From NCBI GenBank assembly GCA_017556795.1, contig JAFYLZ010000004.1, positions 62,001 through 126,000 of the forward strand: 64,000 nt of DNA. Reading direction: 5' to 3'. The notes beneath the pieces were generated by a model. That model ran no database searches and was not told where the DNA came from. It saw only the letters and a program-made list of their open reading frames with translations. Source of the DNA: Candidatus Saccharimonadota bacterium (lineage in GTDB: Bacteria; Patescibacteriota; Saccharimonadia; Saccharimonadales; Saccharimonadaceae). The position numbers were made by a program, and so were the translations under genes. Below, in pieces: positions 51,214 through 60,399 of the stretch (within the stretch, counting starts at the first letter, position 1; each line of letters begins with the position of its first letter).

Positions 51214-52152
51214 CTATATTTTTTGAATTGGCATCGGATGCAGGGTTTCGTTCCCTTTAAGTGTGCCAGTGTTGGCACCGATTTTTGATACGACCGAAGT
51301 AGCGTTAGCGGATGCGAAAATGATTGAATTCCTGAATGGTTTGCCAGCGGCAAAGTGGGCGAGGAAACCTGCGCCGAATGCGTCGCCTGCGCCGGTAGTA
51401 TCTTTGACTTTGACGTCTTCGTAAATACCAAAACGATAGGTGCTAATGCGATCGCTGGCGATGCCGCCCATGGCGCCGTCCGTGACGATAGCAATTTCGA
51501 CATAATTATTTAGGTGGGACAATAGTTCTGCCAACATAACGCCTGGCACGAGGCTGCCAGCTTCTTTTTTGTTAACGATGATGACGTTGACGTATTTGAA
51601 TAGTCTAATGAGTTTCTTTGGTTCAGTAAGTTCTTTTACGCCAGGACTAAACATGATTTTGATGTTAGCGGCTTCGGCTTTGCTCATGATGCGCTCCAGG
51701 GTTTTGAAGTCGCCATTTAGAGTAGTGATGTAGAGCCAGTCTGGTTGGATAAGATTAAGATCGGTAACGTCGAAGTTTTCGAGCGAACCGGAAGCGCCAA
51801 GCGAAGTGAGGGTCGTGCGCTTGCTGGTTTTTGAATCAAGTAAAATGATTGAAGTGCCAGTGCCGCTGCGGGAGCTGCAATCGATGAAACTACTATCAAT
51901 GCCTTCTTTGTCGAGAAGCCTCAGAACGGCTTCGCCAGCGGCGTCTTTGGAGATGCTGCTATAAAGAACCGATTCGTGTCCGTGTTTAGCAAACGCTACA
52001 GCTGCATCAACGCCACCACCACCAACGCTGTAGACGATTTTGTTGATGTCGATTTTTTTGGAGGTTTGACCAATATTCATTGCCGACAAATCACTGCCGT
52101 CGACTACGAAGATGTCTTGCAGGGCTGCGCCGATAGAAAGAATTCTGGCCAT
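51214..52152 (-). CDS. PfkB-family sugar or nucleoside kinase
   Basis: 312 residues. The N-terminal SIGAALQDIFVVDG and YSVGGGGVDAAVAFAKHG form the substrate site, and DTTGAGDAFGAGFLAHFAAG is the PfkB signature 2 with the catalytic Asp. The family covers ribokinase, adenosine kinase, fructokinase and others. In an operon with rpe, rpiB and a LOG protein, a ribose or nucleoside substrate is the best guess. Its start overlaps the rpe stop by one base. Confidence 0.88.
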   Translation of the reverse strand: MARILSIGAALQDIFVVDGSDLSAMNIGQTSKKIDINKIVYSVGGGGVDAAVAFAKHGHESVLYSSISKDAAGEAVLRLLDKEGIDSSFIDCSSRSGTGTSIILLDSKTSKRTTLTSLGASGSLENFDVTDLNLIQPDWLYITTLNGDFKTLERIMSKAEAANIKIMFSPGVKELTEPKKLIRLFKYVNVIIVNKKEAGSLVPGVMLAELLSHLNNYVEIAIVTDGAMGGIASDRISTYRFGIYEDVKVKDTTGAGDAFGAGFLAHFAAGKPFRNSIIFASANATSVVSKIGANTGTLKGNETLHPMPIQKI

Positions 52153-52808
52153 TAAATTACCACCCCGTTTTTATCAATTTCGGCGGTCAGGGCTTGGTAA
52201 ATGCCAGCTGGATTGTCGGATTTTGACAATGCACTACCAACGTTGATAACGTCGAGGCCAGCGTGTGACAGGGCGCGGATGTTGTTGATGTTGGCGCCAC
52301 CATCCCAACCGATTTCGGCATCAGGATTAATTTCGCGGATGAGTTTAACTTTTTCGGTCTGCATCATGTCGGCGCGGGAGCCTTGGGTACCAAGCTCGCC
52401 GGCAAAAATTAAAACGTGATCGGCTGATTCAATATAAGCGCGAATGTCGTTCGGAAAAGTTGTGCGAAGCAGTGCTACGCCAGTTTTAATACCGGCATCT
52501 TTGAGCTTGCGGAAAATTGGCATCAAATCTTCTTCGGCTTCGGCGTGCAAAATACAAAGAGCAGGATGGAGTTTAACGATGAGATCGATTTGTTCAGATG
52601 GTTTAGCTGCCATGTAATGAATGTCGGTTTCCCAGGTCTTTGGCCACCAAATGCTGGTAAGGTCGACGGTGGTGCCAGGCGCAAACTTGCCGTCCGTCAC
52701 ATCGATTTGGACGCGGCGCGCAATCATGTTGCAGCGCTCGACCTGAGCTTTGTAAGTGTCTTTGTCGCCAGCTAAAATTGTTGGCACAATGGTTATGGTT
52801 TTAAGCAT
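52152..52808 (-). CDS. rpe: ribulose-phosphate 3-epimerase-like protein
   Basis: A 218-residue TIM-barrel protein. VPTILAGDKDTYKAQV, VQIDVTDGKFAPGTTVD, DIHYMAAKP, GVALLRTTFP and IGWDGGANINNI follow the Rpe order. One metal-site residue differs: the His of the usual HVDVMDGHF motif is Gln here (VQIDVTDGKF), while the two Asp and the second His (DIHYM) remain. The enzyme interconverts ribulose-5-P and xylulose-5-P, the latter being the phosphoketolase substrate. Substrate change cannot be excluded. Overlaps rpiB by 8 bp. Confidence 0.85.
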   Translation of the reverse strand: MLKTITIVPTILAGDKDTYKAQVERCNMIARRVQIDVTDGKFAPGTTVDLTSIWWPKTWETDIHYMAAKPSEQIDLIVKLHPALCILHAEAEEDLMPIFRKLKDAGIKTGVALLRTTFPNDIRAYIESADHVLIFAGELGTQGSRADMMQTEKVKLIREINPDAEIGWDGGANINNIRALSHAGLDVINVGSALSKSDNPAGIYQALTAEIDKNGVVI

Positions 52809-53247
52809 AATCCTCCCTTTCGTCTAAACGTACGTTACGATGAATATATTTTGGTTCAGCGAGAAATGGTGTAGTAAGGAAAGTTTTGATGAGTTCTTGC
52901 ATTTGCTCTTCGGACGAAACGTCGGCCGACAGACAAAGCACGTTGGCATTGTTGTGTTCGCGGCTGACTTTGACGAGTCTGTCGTCGGTAGCGGCGGTAG
53001 CACGGACGCCCTTAAAACGGTTAGCTTGGATAGACATGCCGATGCCGGAGCCACAAATCAAAATGCCACAAGATTCCTTTTCGCGACGGACGGCACGAGC
53101 GACAGTAACGGCAAAATCATTGTAATCGTCTTTTGGGTCGTAGTTGTAGGCGCCAACGTCTTTGACGTCGAGTCCAGAATTTTTCAGGAACTTAAAAATG
53201 TTATTTTTGATTTCGAATCCGCGGTGATCTGCGCCAAGATAAATCAT
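52801..53247 (-). CDS. rpiB: ribose-5-phosphate isomerase B
   Basis: A 148-residue RpiB: MIYLGADHRGFEIKNNIFKF with the substrate-binding DHRG, the catalytic Cys in GILICGSGIGMSIQANRFKG, TDDRLVKVSREHNNANVLCL and a C-terminal helix. It converts ribose-5-P to ribulose-5-P. It starts next to the gap stop codon and overlaps rpe, so it belongs to the same pentose operon. Confidence 0.95.
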   Translation of the reverse strand: MIYLGADHRGFEIKNNIFKFLKNSGLDVKDVGAYNYDPKDDYNDFAVTVARAVRREKESCGILICGSGIGMSIQANRFKGVRATAATDDRLVKVSREHNNANVLCLSADVSSEEQMQELIKTFLTTPFLAEPKYIHRNVRLDEREDYA

Positions 53248-54252
53248 TTATGCCTCCTTTCCAAAGTCGACGGCGAGCTCGACGAGGCGATTCGAATAGC
53301 CCCATTCGTTGTCGTACCAGGCGACGATTTTTATCATATTTCCGCAAACAACATCAATGAGTGGTAAATCGACGATGCAGGAATTTGGATTGCCGATGAA
53401 GTCACTTGAGACCAATTCTTCTTCTGTGACACCAATGATACCCTCGTAGTATGGCTCTTTGGCGACTTTCTTGAAGAATTTTTGGAGCTCTTCTTTGGTC
53501 GTATCGCGTTTGATAACGGCGGTGATGTCGGCGAGCGAAACTACTGGGGTTGGAACGCGGACGGAAAGACCGTTGAACTTGCCTTTGAGGGTTGGAATAG
53601 TGAGCGCTGCGGCCTTGGATGCGCCGGTAGTAGTCGGCACGATATTCTCGGCGGCCGAGCGGGATTCGCGGAGATCCTTAGCTGGCGCATCGAGGATGCG
53701 CTGCGAAGCGGTGTAGGAATGCACGGTGGTCATCATGGCTTTTTCGACACCGAAGTTGTCTTCGAGAACTTTCATGATTGGCGCGATACAGTTGGTCGTG
53801 CAAGAAGCATTGGAGATAATCTTGTCGGTTTTTGTAACGACGTCTTCGTTGACGCCGAGAACGACGGTTTTAATTCCCTCACCCTTTGGCGGGGCGGAGA
53901 TAACGACCTTTTTGGCACCGGCGGTTAAGTGCCTAGCAGCATCTTCTGGCTTAGTAAAGCGACCGGTGGATTCAATCACTACGTCAATATCGAGTTTTTT
54001 CCATGGTAGATTTTCTGGTTCAGTTTCGGAGAATACTTGGATTTCACGAGAATTGATCAAGATGCTGTTTTCGGTGGCGGAGATTTTTTTATCATATTCG
54101 CCATAAGACGAATCATGTTTTAGAAGATGCGCGAGTGTGGCGGCGTCGGTCAAATCGTTGATAGCAACAACCTGAGCGTCGTGGCGCTCCAACAAAATCT
54201 TTAATGCGTTGCGGCCAATGCGGCCAAAACCATTGATTGCAACTTTAATCAT
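53248..54252 (-). CDS. gap: glyceraldehyde-3-phosphate dehydrogenase
   Basis: 334 residues from the ATG at 54252, preceded by GGAG 6 nt upstream; an in-frame TTG at 54264 lies within that site and is rejected. VAINGFGRIGRNALK is the NAD site, SNASCTTNCIAPIMK holds the catalytic Cys, HSYTASQRILDAP the catalytic His, and WYDNEWGYSNRLVEL closes the chain. It oxidises glyceraldehyde-3-P from the phosphoketolase or glycolysis. First gene of the pentose operon; a -10 TATAAT lies at 54279-54284. Confidence 0.98.
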   Translation of the reverse strand: MIKVAINGFGRIGRNALKILLERHDAQVVAINDLTDAATLAHLLKHDSSYGEYDKKISATENSILINSREIQVFSETEPENLPWKKLDIDVVIESTGRFTKPEDAARHLTAGAKKVVISAPPKGEGIKTVVLGVNEDVVTKTDKIISNASCTTNCIAPIMKVLEDNFGVEKAMMTTVHSYTASQRILDAPAKDLRESRSAAENIVPTTTGASKAAALTIPTLKGKFNGLSVRVPTPVVSLADITAVIKRDTTKEELQKFFKKVAKEPYYEGIIGVTEEELVSSDFIGNPNSCIVDLPLIDVVCGNMIKIVAWYDNEWGYSNRLVELAVDFGKEA

Positions 54253-54308
54253 TCGTATCTCCAATATACTTATGATTAATTATAGCATAATAAATAAAAA
54301 GATAAGTA

Positions 54309-54339
54309 ACAAAAAACTCCCCTTTTGAGGGAGCTTTTT
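54309..54339. terminator. terminator of rpsL-rpsG
   Basis: ACTCCCC, loop TTTTG, AGGGAGC with T6 on the minus strand; it separates rpsG from gap. Confidence 0.85.
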
Positions 54340-54348
54340 GTGTTTTGT

Positions 54349-54828
54349 TTAGCCGCGGGCGAAGTGTGCGAAAGCACGGTTGGCTTCGGCCATGCGGTGA
54401 CAATCTTCTTTCTTCTTGAAAGCAGCGCCGGCTTCGTTGTAGGCGTCGACGATTTCAGCTTCGAGACGTTTGGCATATGGCATGCCGCCACGAGCGCGAG
54501 CTGATTGAACGAGCCATGAGAAAGCGAAGTGGAGTTGGCGGTGACCAGAAATTGGGAATGGAATCTGGTAGTTAGCACCACCGACACGGCGGGATTTCAC
54601 TTCGAAGTCTGGAGAAACGTTAGCGATAGCTTTCTCGAGTACTTCGACTGGATTTTCGCTTTTAAGTTTTTTGGCAGCGCCCTCGATAGCAGCGTAAACT
54701 GCACGTTCGGCAGCTTGTTTTTTGCCATCAAGCATCGATTTGTTAATGAGGCGTTGAACCAAGATAGATTGGTATTTGCGATCTGGAGAAACTTTACGCT
54801 CCAAGGATTTAGTAGTTTTGCGTGGCAT
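54349..54828 (-). CDS. rpsG: 30S ribosomal protein uS7
   Basis: 159 residues with MLDGKKQAAERAVYAAIEGA, NPVEVLEKAIANVSPDFEV, SRRVGGANYQIPFPI and the C-terminal KKEDCHRMAEANRAFAHFA. It nucleates the 30S head. It follows rpsL by 2 bp and is followed by a terminator instead of fusA. Confidence 0.98.
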   Translation of the reverse strand: MPRKTTKSLERKVSPDRKYQSILVQRLINKSMLDGKKQAAERAVYAAIEGAAKKLKSENPVEVLEKAIANVSPDFEVKSRRVGGANYQIPFPISGHRQLHFAFSWLVQSARARGGMPYAKRLEAEIVDAYNEAGAAFKKKEDCHRMAEANRAFAHFARG

Positions 54829-54830
54829 AA

Positions 54831-55244
54831 TTACTTATCCTCCTTTTTGGCACCGTATTTAGAACGGCCCTGTTTGCGACCTTGAACACCTTGAAGATCG
54901 AGCGTACCACGAACGATGTGATAACGCACACCTGGAAGGTCTGGCACACGACCACCGCGCACGAGTACGACAGCGTGTTCCTGAAGGTTGTGACCTTCAC
55001 CACCAATGTAGGCCCAAACTTCCTGACCGTTGGTAAGGCGCACGCGAGCAACTTTACGCATAGCGGAGTTTGGTTTCTTTGGGGTTTTGGTAGTAACTTT
55101 GATACAAACGCCACGTTTAAGTGGGGCAGCTTGATCATAGTAACGAGTCTTCAGCGTATTGACGATTGAGCCAAGTGCTGGAGCTTTCGACTTTTTTGCA
55201 GCGCTCTTGCGAGGCTTGCGAATCAACTGATTAATAGTTGGCAC
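54831..55244 (-). CDS. rpsL: 30S ribosomal protein uS12 (GTG start)
   Basis: 137 residues: [73 protein letters not shown] and the tail. S12 monitors decoding; the KPNSA and GRVPDLPG loops carry the usual streptomycin-related lysines in susceptible form. The start codon is GTG (55242-55244). The leader of about 75 nt has a stem (CTTAG-TTTTTA / TAAAAAA-GCTAAG), and the promoter is TTGCTT-17-TATAAT. Confidence 0.97.
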   Translation of the reverse strand: MPTINQLIRKPRKSAAKKSKAPALGSIVNTLKTRYYDQAAPLKRGVCIKVTTKTPKKPNSAMRKVARVRLTNGQEVWAYIGGEGHNLQEHAVVLVRGGRVPDLPGVRYHIVRGTLDLQGVQGRKQGRSKYGAKKEDK

Positions 55245-55324
55245 AGTAAAAATATCCTGTTTAATTAATATTTTTTCCTTAGCTTTTTTACAGCAATAAA
55301 AACTAAGATGAAACTCTTTAGGCT

Positions 55325-55353
55325 ATTATAGCGCATTTTCGCTAGAAAAGCAA
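55325..55353 (-). promoter_or_regulatory. rpsL promoter
   Basis: -35 TTGCTT (55348-55353), 17 nt, -10 TATAAT (55325-55330). The -35 region TTGCTTTT-CTAG is shared with the rpsB promoter. Confidence 0.75.
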
Positions 55354-55386
55354 GAAAAAACCGCTTATATTTGGCGGCTTTTTCTA
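55354..55386 (-). terminator. terminator of the trigger factor gene
   Basis: AAAAAGCCGCC, loop, GCGGTTTTTT on the minus strand, immediately before the rpsL -35. Confidence 0.82.
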
Positions 55387-55395
55387 GAGGTGAGA

Positions 55396-56676
55396 TTATT
55401 TTTTGTTAGCCTTAACGAGGAAGTTGATGGTTTCTTCGATAATCAAGCGGTTCCTGATGTCGGCAGCGACGTTTGGATCCTTCAAATTTTTGAGGGCTTC
55501 TGGGGATTTTTTGTAGACATCGCGGAGCTCGGCGAGCTTGGCTTCGACTACTTCGTCTTTGACGGTGATTTTGTTGTCGCGGGCAATGATTTGAAGAGCG
55601 AGCGAAGCTTTGACGCGGGCCTCAGCAGCCTTGGTAGCTTCTTTCTCCCAACCTTCGCGAGTTTGACCGGTTTCGGCGAGATAATCGTCGAAAGTGAGGC
55701 CGTGAGAAGCGGCGTTTCTGGTGATATCATCTTCGATGAAGCGAAGTTGATCTTTGATCAAAATTTCTGGAGTTGGGATTTTGGATTTCTCAACGACGGC
55801 CTTGATGAGTTCGTCTTTGTACTTCTCCTCGGTGCGATATTCGTTTTGGGCTTCAAGATTTTTCTTGATGTCTTTTTTGAGTTCGTTCAAAGTCTTGAAT
55901 GGGCCACATTTTTTGGCAAGTTCGTCGTCTAGTTTGGCGTTTTCAACTTCGTTAACTTGTTTCAAAAGAACTTCGAAAACGGTTTTGGCGCCAGCCAAAT
56001 CTTTCATGCCGTAATCTTTCGGGAAGGTGAGTTTGAGGTCGAACTTATCGCCTGGTTCGTGGCCAACGATTCCCTCTTCGAAACCTGGGATGAAAGTATG
56101 TGAACCAAGTGGTAAGTGATAATCTTTAGCAGTGCCGCCTTTGAAGGCTTCGCCATCTTTTTTGCCAACAAAATCGATAATAACTTCGTCGCCCTCTTTG
56201 GCGGCGCGTTTGACGGCTTTTTTATCAGCGTAAGATTTAGCAATGTTGTTCAAAACGTCGTCGATGTCTTTGTTGGCGACTGGAGCAGCTTCCATTTTGA
56301 TTTTGAGATTCTTATAATCGCAGAGTTTGACTTCTGGCAAAATGTCGGCGGTGGCAGTGTATTCAACGGTTTCGCCTGGGACATATTTGATCAAATTGAT
56401 TTGTGGAATAGCGATTGGCGAAAGTTTGTTGTCGGTGAAAGCCTGAAGAGCGGTCATGCGAATGGCGAAATCGAGCGCGGCTTCGTTCAAATCGTTCTCT
56501 GGGATGAATTTTTCAGCGACGTCGGCTGGGACTTTGCCTTTGCGGAAACCTTCGACCTTCACTTCTTTAGCGAGTTGCTCAATGGCTTTTTCGCGAGCCG
56601 GAGCTAGATCTTTGGCATCAAGAGTAATTTTGATTTCAATTTTAGTGTCGGATAATTTTTTAACAGTAGTCTTCAT
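55396..56676 (-). CDS. tig: trigger factor
   Basis: A 426-residue ribosome-associated chaperone. The N-terminal ribosome-binding loop reads GFRKGKVPADVAEKF (canonical GFRxGKxP), a PPIase domain begins EGDEVIIDFVGKKDGEAFKG, and a long helical C-terminal domain follows (EYRTEEKYKDELIKAVVEKS). TATAAT ends 7 nt before the ATG, so it is probably leaderless. It lies 8 bp downstream of the FAD oxidase gene but with its own promoter in that gap. Confidence 0.96.
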   Translation of the reverse strand: MKTTVKKLSDTKIEIKITLDAKDLAPAREKAIEQLAKEVKVEGFRKGKVPADVAEKFIPENDLNEAALDFAIRMTALQAFTDNKLSPIAIPQINLIKYVPGETVEYTATADILPEVKLCDYKNLKIKMEAAPVANKDIDDVLNNIAKSYADKKAVKRAAKEGDEVIIDFVGKKDGEAFKGGTAKDYHLPLGSHTFIPGFEEGIVGHEPGDKFDLKLTFPKDYGMKDLAGAKTVFEVLLKQVNEVENAKLDDELAKKCGPFKTLNELKKDIKKNLEAQNEYRTEEKYKDELIKAVVEKSKIPTPEILIKDQLRFIEDDITRNAASHGLTFDDYLAETGQTREGWEKEATKAAEARVKASLALQIIARDNKITVKDEVVEAKLAELRDVYKKSPEALKNLKDPNVAADIRNRLIIEETINFLVKANKK

Positions 56677-56684
56677 GGGGAAGA

Positions 56685-58259
56685 TTATAACATAATCTTC
56701 GGTGATTTAGTAGTCCTGAGATGTTTCAAAGTGAAGGACTTGTCGGTGCCAAGTTTGGCGTCGGCACCGAGGATGTCTTTTGGATCGAAAATAGCTTTGA
56801 CTTCTTGATAGAAAGATTTTTCTTCTTTGGAGAAGTTTTCGTTCGTGATGATGGATTTGACGCGACCTTCTGGATAACCGCCAGCGAGTGCGCCGCCGTG
56901 TTTGCGGATTAAGATATCACCGGTCTTCAGTAAGATTGCTGCGCGTTGTTCGAGGTTTGGTTCACCGATGCGTAGGCTTGGGCGAGTACTGTAAGTAGAT
57001 GTCACAAATGAGCCGAAAATTGGTAAGTCGAGACGGATTTTTTGCTCCAAAACGGACAGGTCTTTGATAAACAGGATTAAATTCTCACTCGGGATGGTGA
57101 AGTTGGAAAGTAGTGGGATGCGTTCGCCGCCGTTAGCTGCGTTAAGATAGCTTTCGATAGAATTTTCGAATTCATCCAAGATGGATGCAGTTTCCTCGTC
57201 TTCGACGACGTAGTTTGCGGTGCTTGGTAAGAATTTGATAGCTTGGCGAATTTTGCGGCTACCTTTAATGCCGCCGTCATTGAAGCTAGCAAGGACTACG
57301 TAGCCGTTTTGCAATTTGCGGGTAATTTTTGATAGATTTTTGCCGCGATCTTCGGCAATTTTGAGGATGCGTAGATCAAAGACGTTGAGTTCGAGCGGAT
57401 TCAAATTGGCTACTTTGCTAAGGAAGCTGAAGGTGGATTTGAGGCTGCTGAATGTGGTGACGAGACGAGTTGGCTTTGGTGGTAAAAGTTCAGCGTGCAA
57501 AATTACTTCGGAAATAATACCGAGGGTGCCTTCGGAGCCGAACAAAAGCGGCATTAAGTCAATGGAGCCTTTTTTGTTGGCAAAGAAAACGTTTGGATAG
57601 CCGGCTTTGCCGGAGGTTTGGCCTTCGAGCTTTTGGAAGGTTTCTGGGTTTTCTTTGACTAATTTGTTTAATCCTTGATAAATCGATTCTTCCAAAGTCT
57701 TTGATTTGCCACTCTTGGCGCCACGACGGCCGGTTTGGATGCGTTCGCCGTTAGCCAGCACGATTTCGACACGTTCAACAAACTTTTGAATGCCACCGTA
57801 TTTGGCTGAATAACCATCGTTTGGACAGTTAGCGATTAAGCTACCGATCGTTTCGTTTGGATTGGCTTTGATCGGGATGGTCATGCCGTTGACGAGTAAA
57901 GCGGTGTTAAGTTCTTTTAATGTGATGCCGGCTTGGACGCGTACCAAGCGTTCGCGCTTGTCAATTTCTTCGAGGCGGTTGAGTTTTTCGGTAGAAATTA
58001 CGACACCGGTAGACAGATCAGCACCCATTTCGTCGAGACCGGAGCCGCGAATGGCTACTGGAACACGGATTTTTTTGCTAGCTAGTTTGTCAAAAAAGTT
58101 CATTAATTTTTGTAAATCGGAAGTTGATTCCGGCAAGACAACGAGACGAGGGGTGACTTTGAGTGCGGATTGGTCGGTAGAATAAGCATCCAAGATTTCT
58201 GGCGCGTCAAAAGCATTGCCAGTAATGAGTTGGTTAAGATATTTAGTGATCTTGCTCAT
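56685..58259 (-). CDS. FAD-linked oxidase (GlcD / D-lactate dehydrogenase type)
   Basis: 524 residues with an FAD_binding_4 domain (PVAIRGSGLDEMGADLSTGV, NPNETIGSLIANCPNDGYSA, PLLFGSEGTLGIISEVILHA) and a C-terminal FAD-oxidase domain ending in GGALAGGYPEGR and FDPKDILGADAKLGTD. Members oxidise 2-hydroxyacids such as D-lactate or glycolate. No iron-sulphur partner is fused or adjacent. TATAAT ends 8 nt before the ATG. In a fermentative cell a D-lactate role is reasonable, but the substrate is not shown. Confidence 0.85.
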   Translation of the reverse strand: MSKITKYLNQLITGNAFDAPEILDAYSTDQSALKVTPRLVVLPESTSDLQKLMNFFDKLASKKIRVPVAIRGSGLDEMGADLSTGVVISTEKLNRLEEIDKRERLVRVQAGITLKELNTALLVNGMTIPIKANPNETIGSLIANCPNDGYSAKYGGIQKFVERVEIVLANGERIQTGRRGAKSGKSKTLEESIYQGLNKLVKENPETFQKLEGQTSGKAGYPNVFFANKKGSIDLMPLLFGSEGTLGIISEVILHAELLPPKPTRLVTTFSSLKSTFSFLSKVANLNPLELNVFDLRILKIAEDRGKNLSKITRKLQNGYVVLASFNDGGIKGSRKIRQAIKFLPSTANYVVEDEETASILDEFENSIESYLNAANGGERIPLLSNFTIPSENLILFIKDLSVLEQKIRLDLPIFGSFVTSTYSTRPSLRIGEPNLEQRAAILLKTGDILIRKHGGALAGGYPEGRVKSIITNENFSKEEKSFYQEVKAIFDPKDILGADAKLGTDKSFTLKHLRTTKSPKIML

Positions 58260-58297
58260 GTTTTTTTATTATAACACGGATTTTTAGCATAAACGTA

Positions 58298-58345
58298 TTG
58301 ACTTTTTTAAATTTTTAATATATGATTATAGGTAGAAAGGTCATA
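58298..58345 (+). promoter_or_regulatory. second adhesin promoter with AAGGTCATA element
   Basis: -35 TTGACT (58298-58303), 17 nt, -10 TATGAT (58321-58326), then AAAGGTCATA at 58336-58345, starting 9 nt after the -10. Confidence 0.7.
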
Positions 58346-58364
58346 AAAAATAAAAAGTAAAAAA

Positions 58365-60239
58365 ATGAAATATCATCGTAAAGCTATTTTGGGCCATTTC
58401 TCGCACGGTGAGAAATTTCGCTCAAAGAAAAAGAGTGGATGGTTTGACAAAACTATCCTGGCGGCTGGACTGTTATTGTTGGTTTTTGCCGCGTTTTCAG
58501 TGGTGACAAAGGGTAATACTTTTGCCGCTGAGCTAAATGCAAATATAAGTTTCTACCATTTTGGACTACGTGGTGCAAATGGTAACATCAGTATCATGAG
58601 CGACGATCATTCCACTAACCCGGATGATTACAATATCAAGATGGCTGATAATGTTCCAGTAGATATGGATATCTCTATAAGCATCGAGTTAAGCAACGGT
58701 CGTGCCATTGCGGCTGGTGATACATTATTGATTCCGGTCGTAACACATGATGTCGAAAACGGCACTGTTGCTAGTAGCGATCTTAGAATTGGTTATTTTG
58801 AAGACGCTAAACTAGAAGGCCCTGATGACCTTATCATGGGTACGGTTTCTCGTGTTGAAAACGGTTTTCTGATTAAGTTTGCTCCAGAAGCTAGTGGACT
58901 TACTTCTCTAAAAACATCTATTTCCCTAGATGGTATTGCTCGTTCTGATAGTATTGGCAAAAACAGAGTTGGGTACGTCACTATCGCTGGTGAAAATTTC
59001 TACTTTGGAGTTAGCCAGACTAATCTCACTAACTTAGCGGATGACGTATATTCTAGTGATGCTGCAAATAATAGCGTGGTATGGACGACCAATGTTGGTT
59101 CAGGTTTGACTAACTCTTTATCTTCGTCTCGCGGAACTACTGGTGTGGCAACCGATTTGTACGTAGAACAAACATTCCCTGGCGCAGTTGGCTTTGATGA
59201 AATTACTATTCGCGAAGCACATAGAATTCCAGTAAGCCTCAGCGCTCAATCGAATGCCTCTTCTGCAGTTGCTGACTACATCGATCGCACGGATAAATTT
59301 ACCGAAGTCAAACAGAGTGGTGATGAAAGCTATGCATCATTTGCTCGCCGTGTGATGAGCAGGGCTTTACAATACGGCTTCTATCAAGATTCAGAGAAAC
59401 TAAGACTCATTGTTAATTACGGTGCGCTTGGTGTAGATACTCCGTTCGCTTCTGCTGAAGCTTGGGCTGAAGATGCGGCTGATAACGCAATTGCTCAAGG
59501 CTACTACACGGCATCCAGTAAGACGGCTTTGGTAAATTACTTTACCGATAGCTTTGGTGCTAATAGCACGCTTCAACAATCGCCATCATCAGTTTTCGAT
59601 GTGCGCGTGCTCTATCCTGCTGATCGTACTGACGATGTGACTACTACGGCTGTGATTCACGACGATAGTACTCAGGAATCTTATGGCTCACGAGAATCGT
59701 TGGCGAGCATTATCGCTGGATTCTATGTCGATCCAGGTGAAGTGCAATTAGCAGTAATTGACGCTAGCGACAATGCAGCAGTGAATGGTGGCCTCTACAA
59801 GTTGCAATGCAAAAAAGACAGCGACACATTTGAGGATTATGCTCCAACCGAAGATTACGAAAACACAAAACGTGTTACCAAAAATGGCATGATTGTTTTC
59901 GAAGATGTCGAATCCGGCAATACTTGCCGTATAGTCGGCCTCGAGGTGCCAGAAGGATATGACATTACGGCCAGTGAGGGTTATAACGCAACGGACAAAG
60001 TCACTTATACTAAGGAATTCAATATTGGCGTTATGGAGGGCGCAAGGGTCGTTATTCGTAATACGAAAATTGCAGTTCCAGAAGACGACGACGATGATGA
60101 CACTCCGGAGGCCCCAAGCACTGGTTTCGGAACCGCCGACGAAACAAGTGGTTCAGCCGATGCTGGCATCTACGCTATGACTGCGTTTGGTATCGCAATG
60201 GTTGTAATTGCAATCAAAAGGAAAGTTAGCTTAAACTGA
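58365..60239 (+). CDS. sortase-anchored adhesin (APSTG signal)
   Basis: 624 residues. A 30-residue basic cytoplasmic lead (MKYHRKAILGHFSHGEKF) precedes the signal helix (TILAAGLLLLVFAAFSVVT..FAAE). A large N-terminal beta region with Ig-like adhesin character (DMDISISIELSNGRAIAAGD; GYVTIAGENFYFGVS) resembles the start of SpaA/agglutinin-like proteins. An alpha-helical middle (YASFARRVMSRALQYGFY) is followed by a CnaB-like domain (VQLAVIDASDNAAVNGGLYK; CRIVGLEVPEGYDI). The C-terminus is EAPSTGFG, a hydrophobic helix and KRKVSLN: a sortase signal with Ala for Leu. Ends in TGA. It shares the leader element of the 1268-residue adhesin. Confidence 0.8.
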   Translation: MKYHRKAILGHFSHGEKFRSKKKSGWFDKTILAAGLLLLVFAAFSVVTKGNTFAAELNANISFYHFGLRGANGNISIMSDDHSTNPDDYNIKMADNVPVDMDISISIELSNGRAIAAGDTLLIPVVTHDVENGTVASSDLRIGYFEDAKLEGPDDLIMGTVSRVENGFLIKFAPEASGLTSLKTSISLDGIARSDSIGKNRVGYVTIAGENFYFGVSQTNLTNLADDVYSSDAANNSVVWTTNVGSGLTNSLSSSRGTTGVATDLYVEQTFPGAVGFDEITIREAHRIPVSLSAQSNASSAVADYIDRTDKFTEVKQSGDESYASFARRVMSRALQYGFYQDSEKLRLIVNYGALGVDTPFASAEAWAEDAADNAIAQGYYTASSKTALVNYFTDSFGANSTLQQSPSSVFDVRVLYPADRTDDVTTTAVIHDDSTQESYGSRESLASIIAGFYVDPGEVQLAVIDASDNAAVNGGLYKLQCKKDSDTFEDYAPTEDYENTKRVTKNGMIVFEDVESGNTCRIVGLEVPEGYDITASEGYNATDKVTYTKEFNIGVMEGARVVIRNTKIAVPEDDDDDDTPEAPSTGFGTADETSGSADAGIYAMTAFGIAMVVIAIKRKVSLN

Positions 60240-60249
60240 TGACCTTATA

Positions 60250-60283
60250 AAAAAGACGGACTGCGAGAGTCCGTCTTTTTGTT
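60250..60283. terminator. bidirectional terminator, adhesin and tRNA-Leu(UAG)
   Basis: AAAAAGACGGACT, loop GCGAG, AGTCCGTCTTTTT; serves the plus-strand adhesin and the minus-strand tRNA. Confidence 0.92.
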
Positions 60284-60294
60284 TGTCTATGCAA

Positions 60295-60378
60295 TGGTGC
60301 CCGCGACTAGACTCGAACTAGCACGCCTATGGCATATGCTCCTAAGGCATACGTGTATACCAATTTCACCACGCGGGC
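60295..60378 (-). tRNA. tRNA-Leu(UAG)
   Basis: Class II tRNA. Acceptor GCCCGCG/CGCGGGC; anticodon stem TATGC/GCATA with loop CTTAGGA, anticodon TAG; short variable arm; T arm GCTAG-TTCGAGT-CTAGT, identical to that of tRNA-Leu(GAG); A73 and encoded CCA. Reads CUA/CUG. A TATAAT box (60387-60392) lies just upstream. Confidence 0.95.
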
Positions 60379-60399
60379 GTAGTGCTATTATAGCATAAT

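Noticed and set aside
60237-60239. Recoding of TGA as glycine, as in Gracilibacteria and Absconditabacteria
   Set aside because: TGA ends the adhesin gene right after a normal sortase-type tail and other frames are also complete without reading through TGA.
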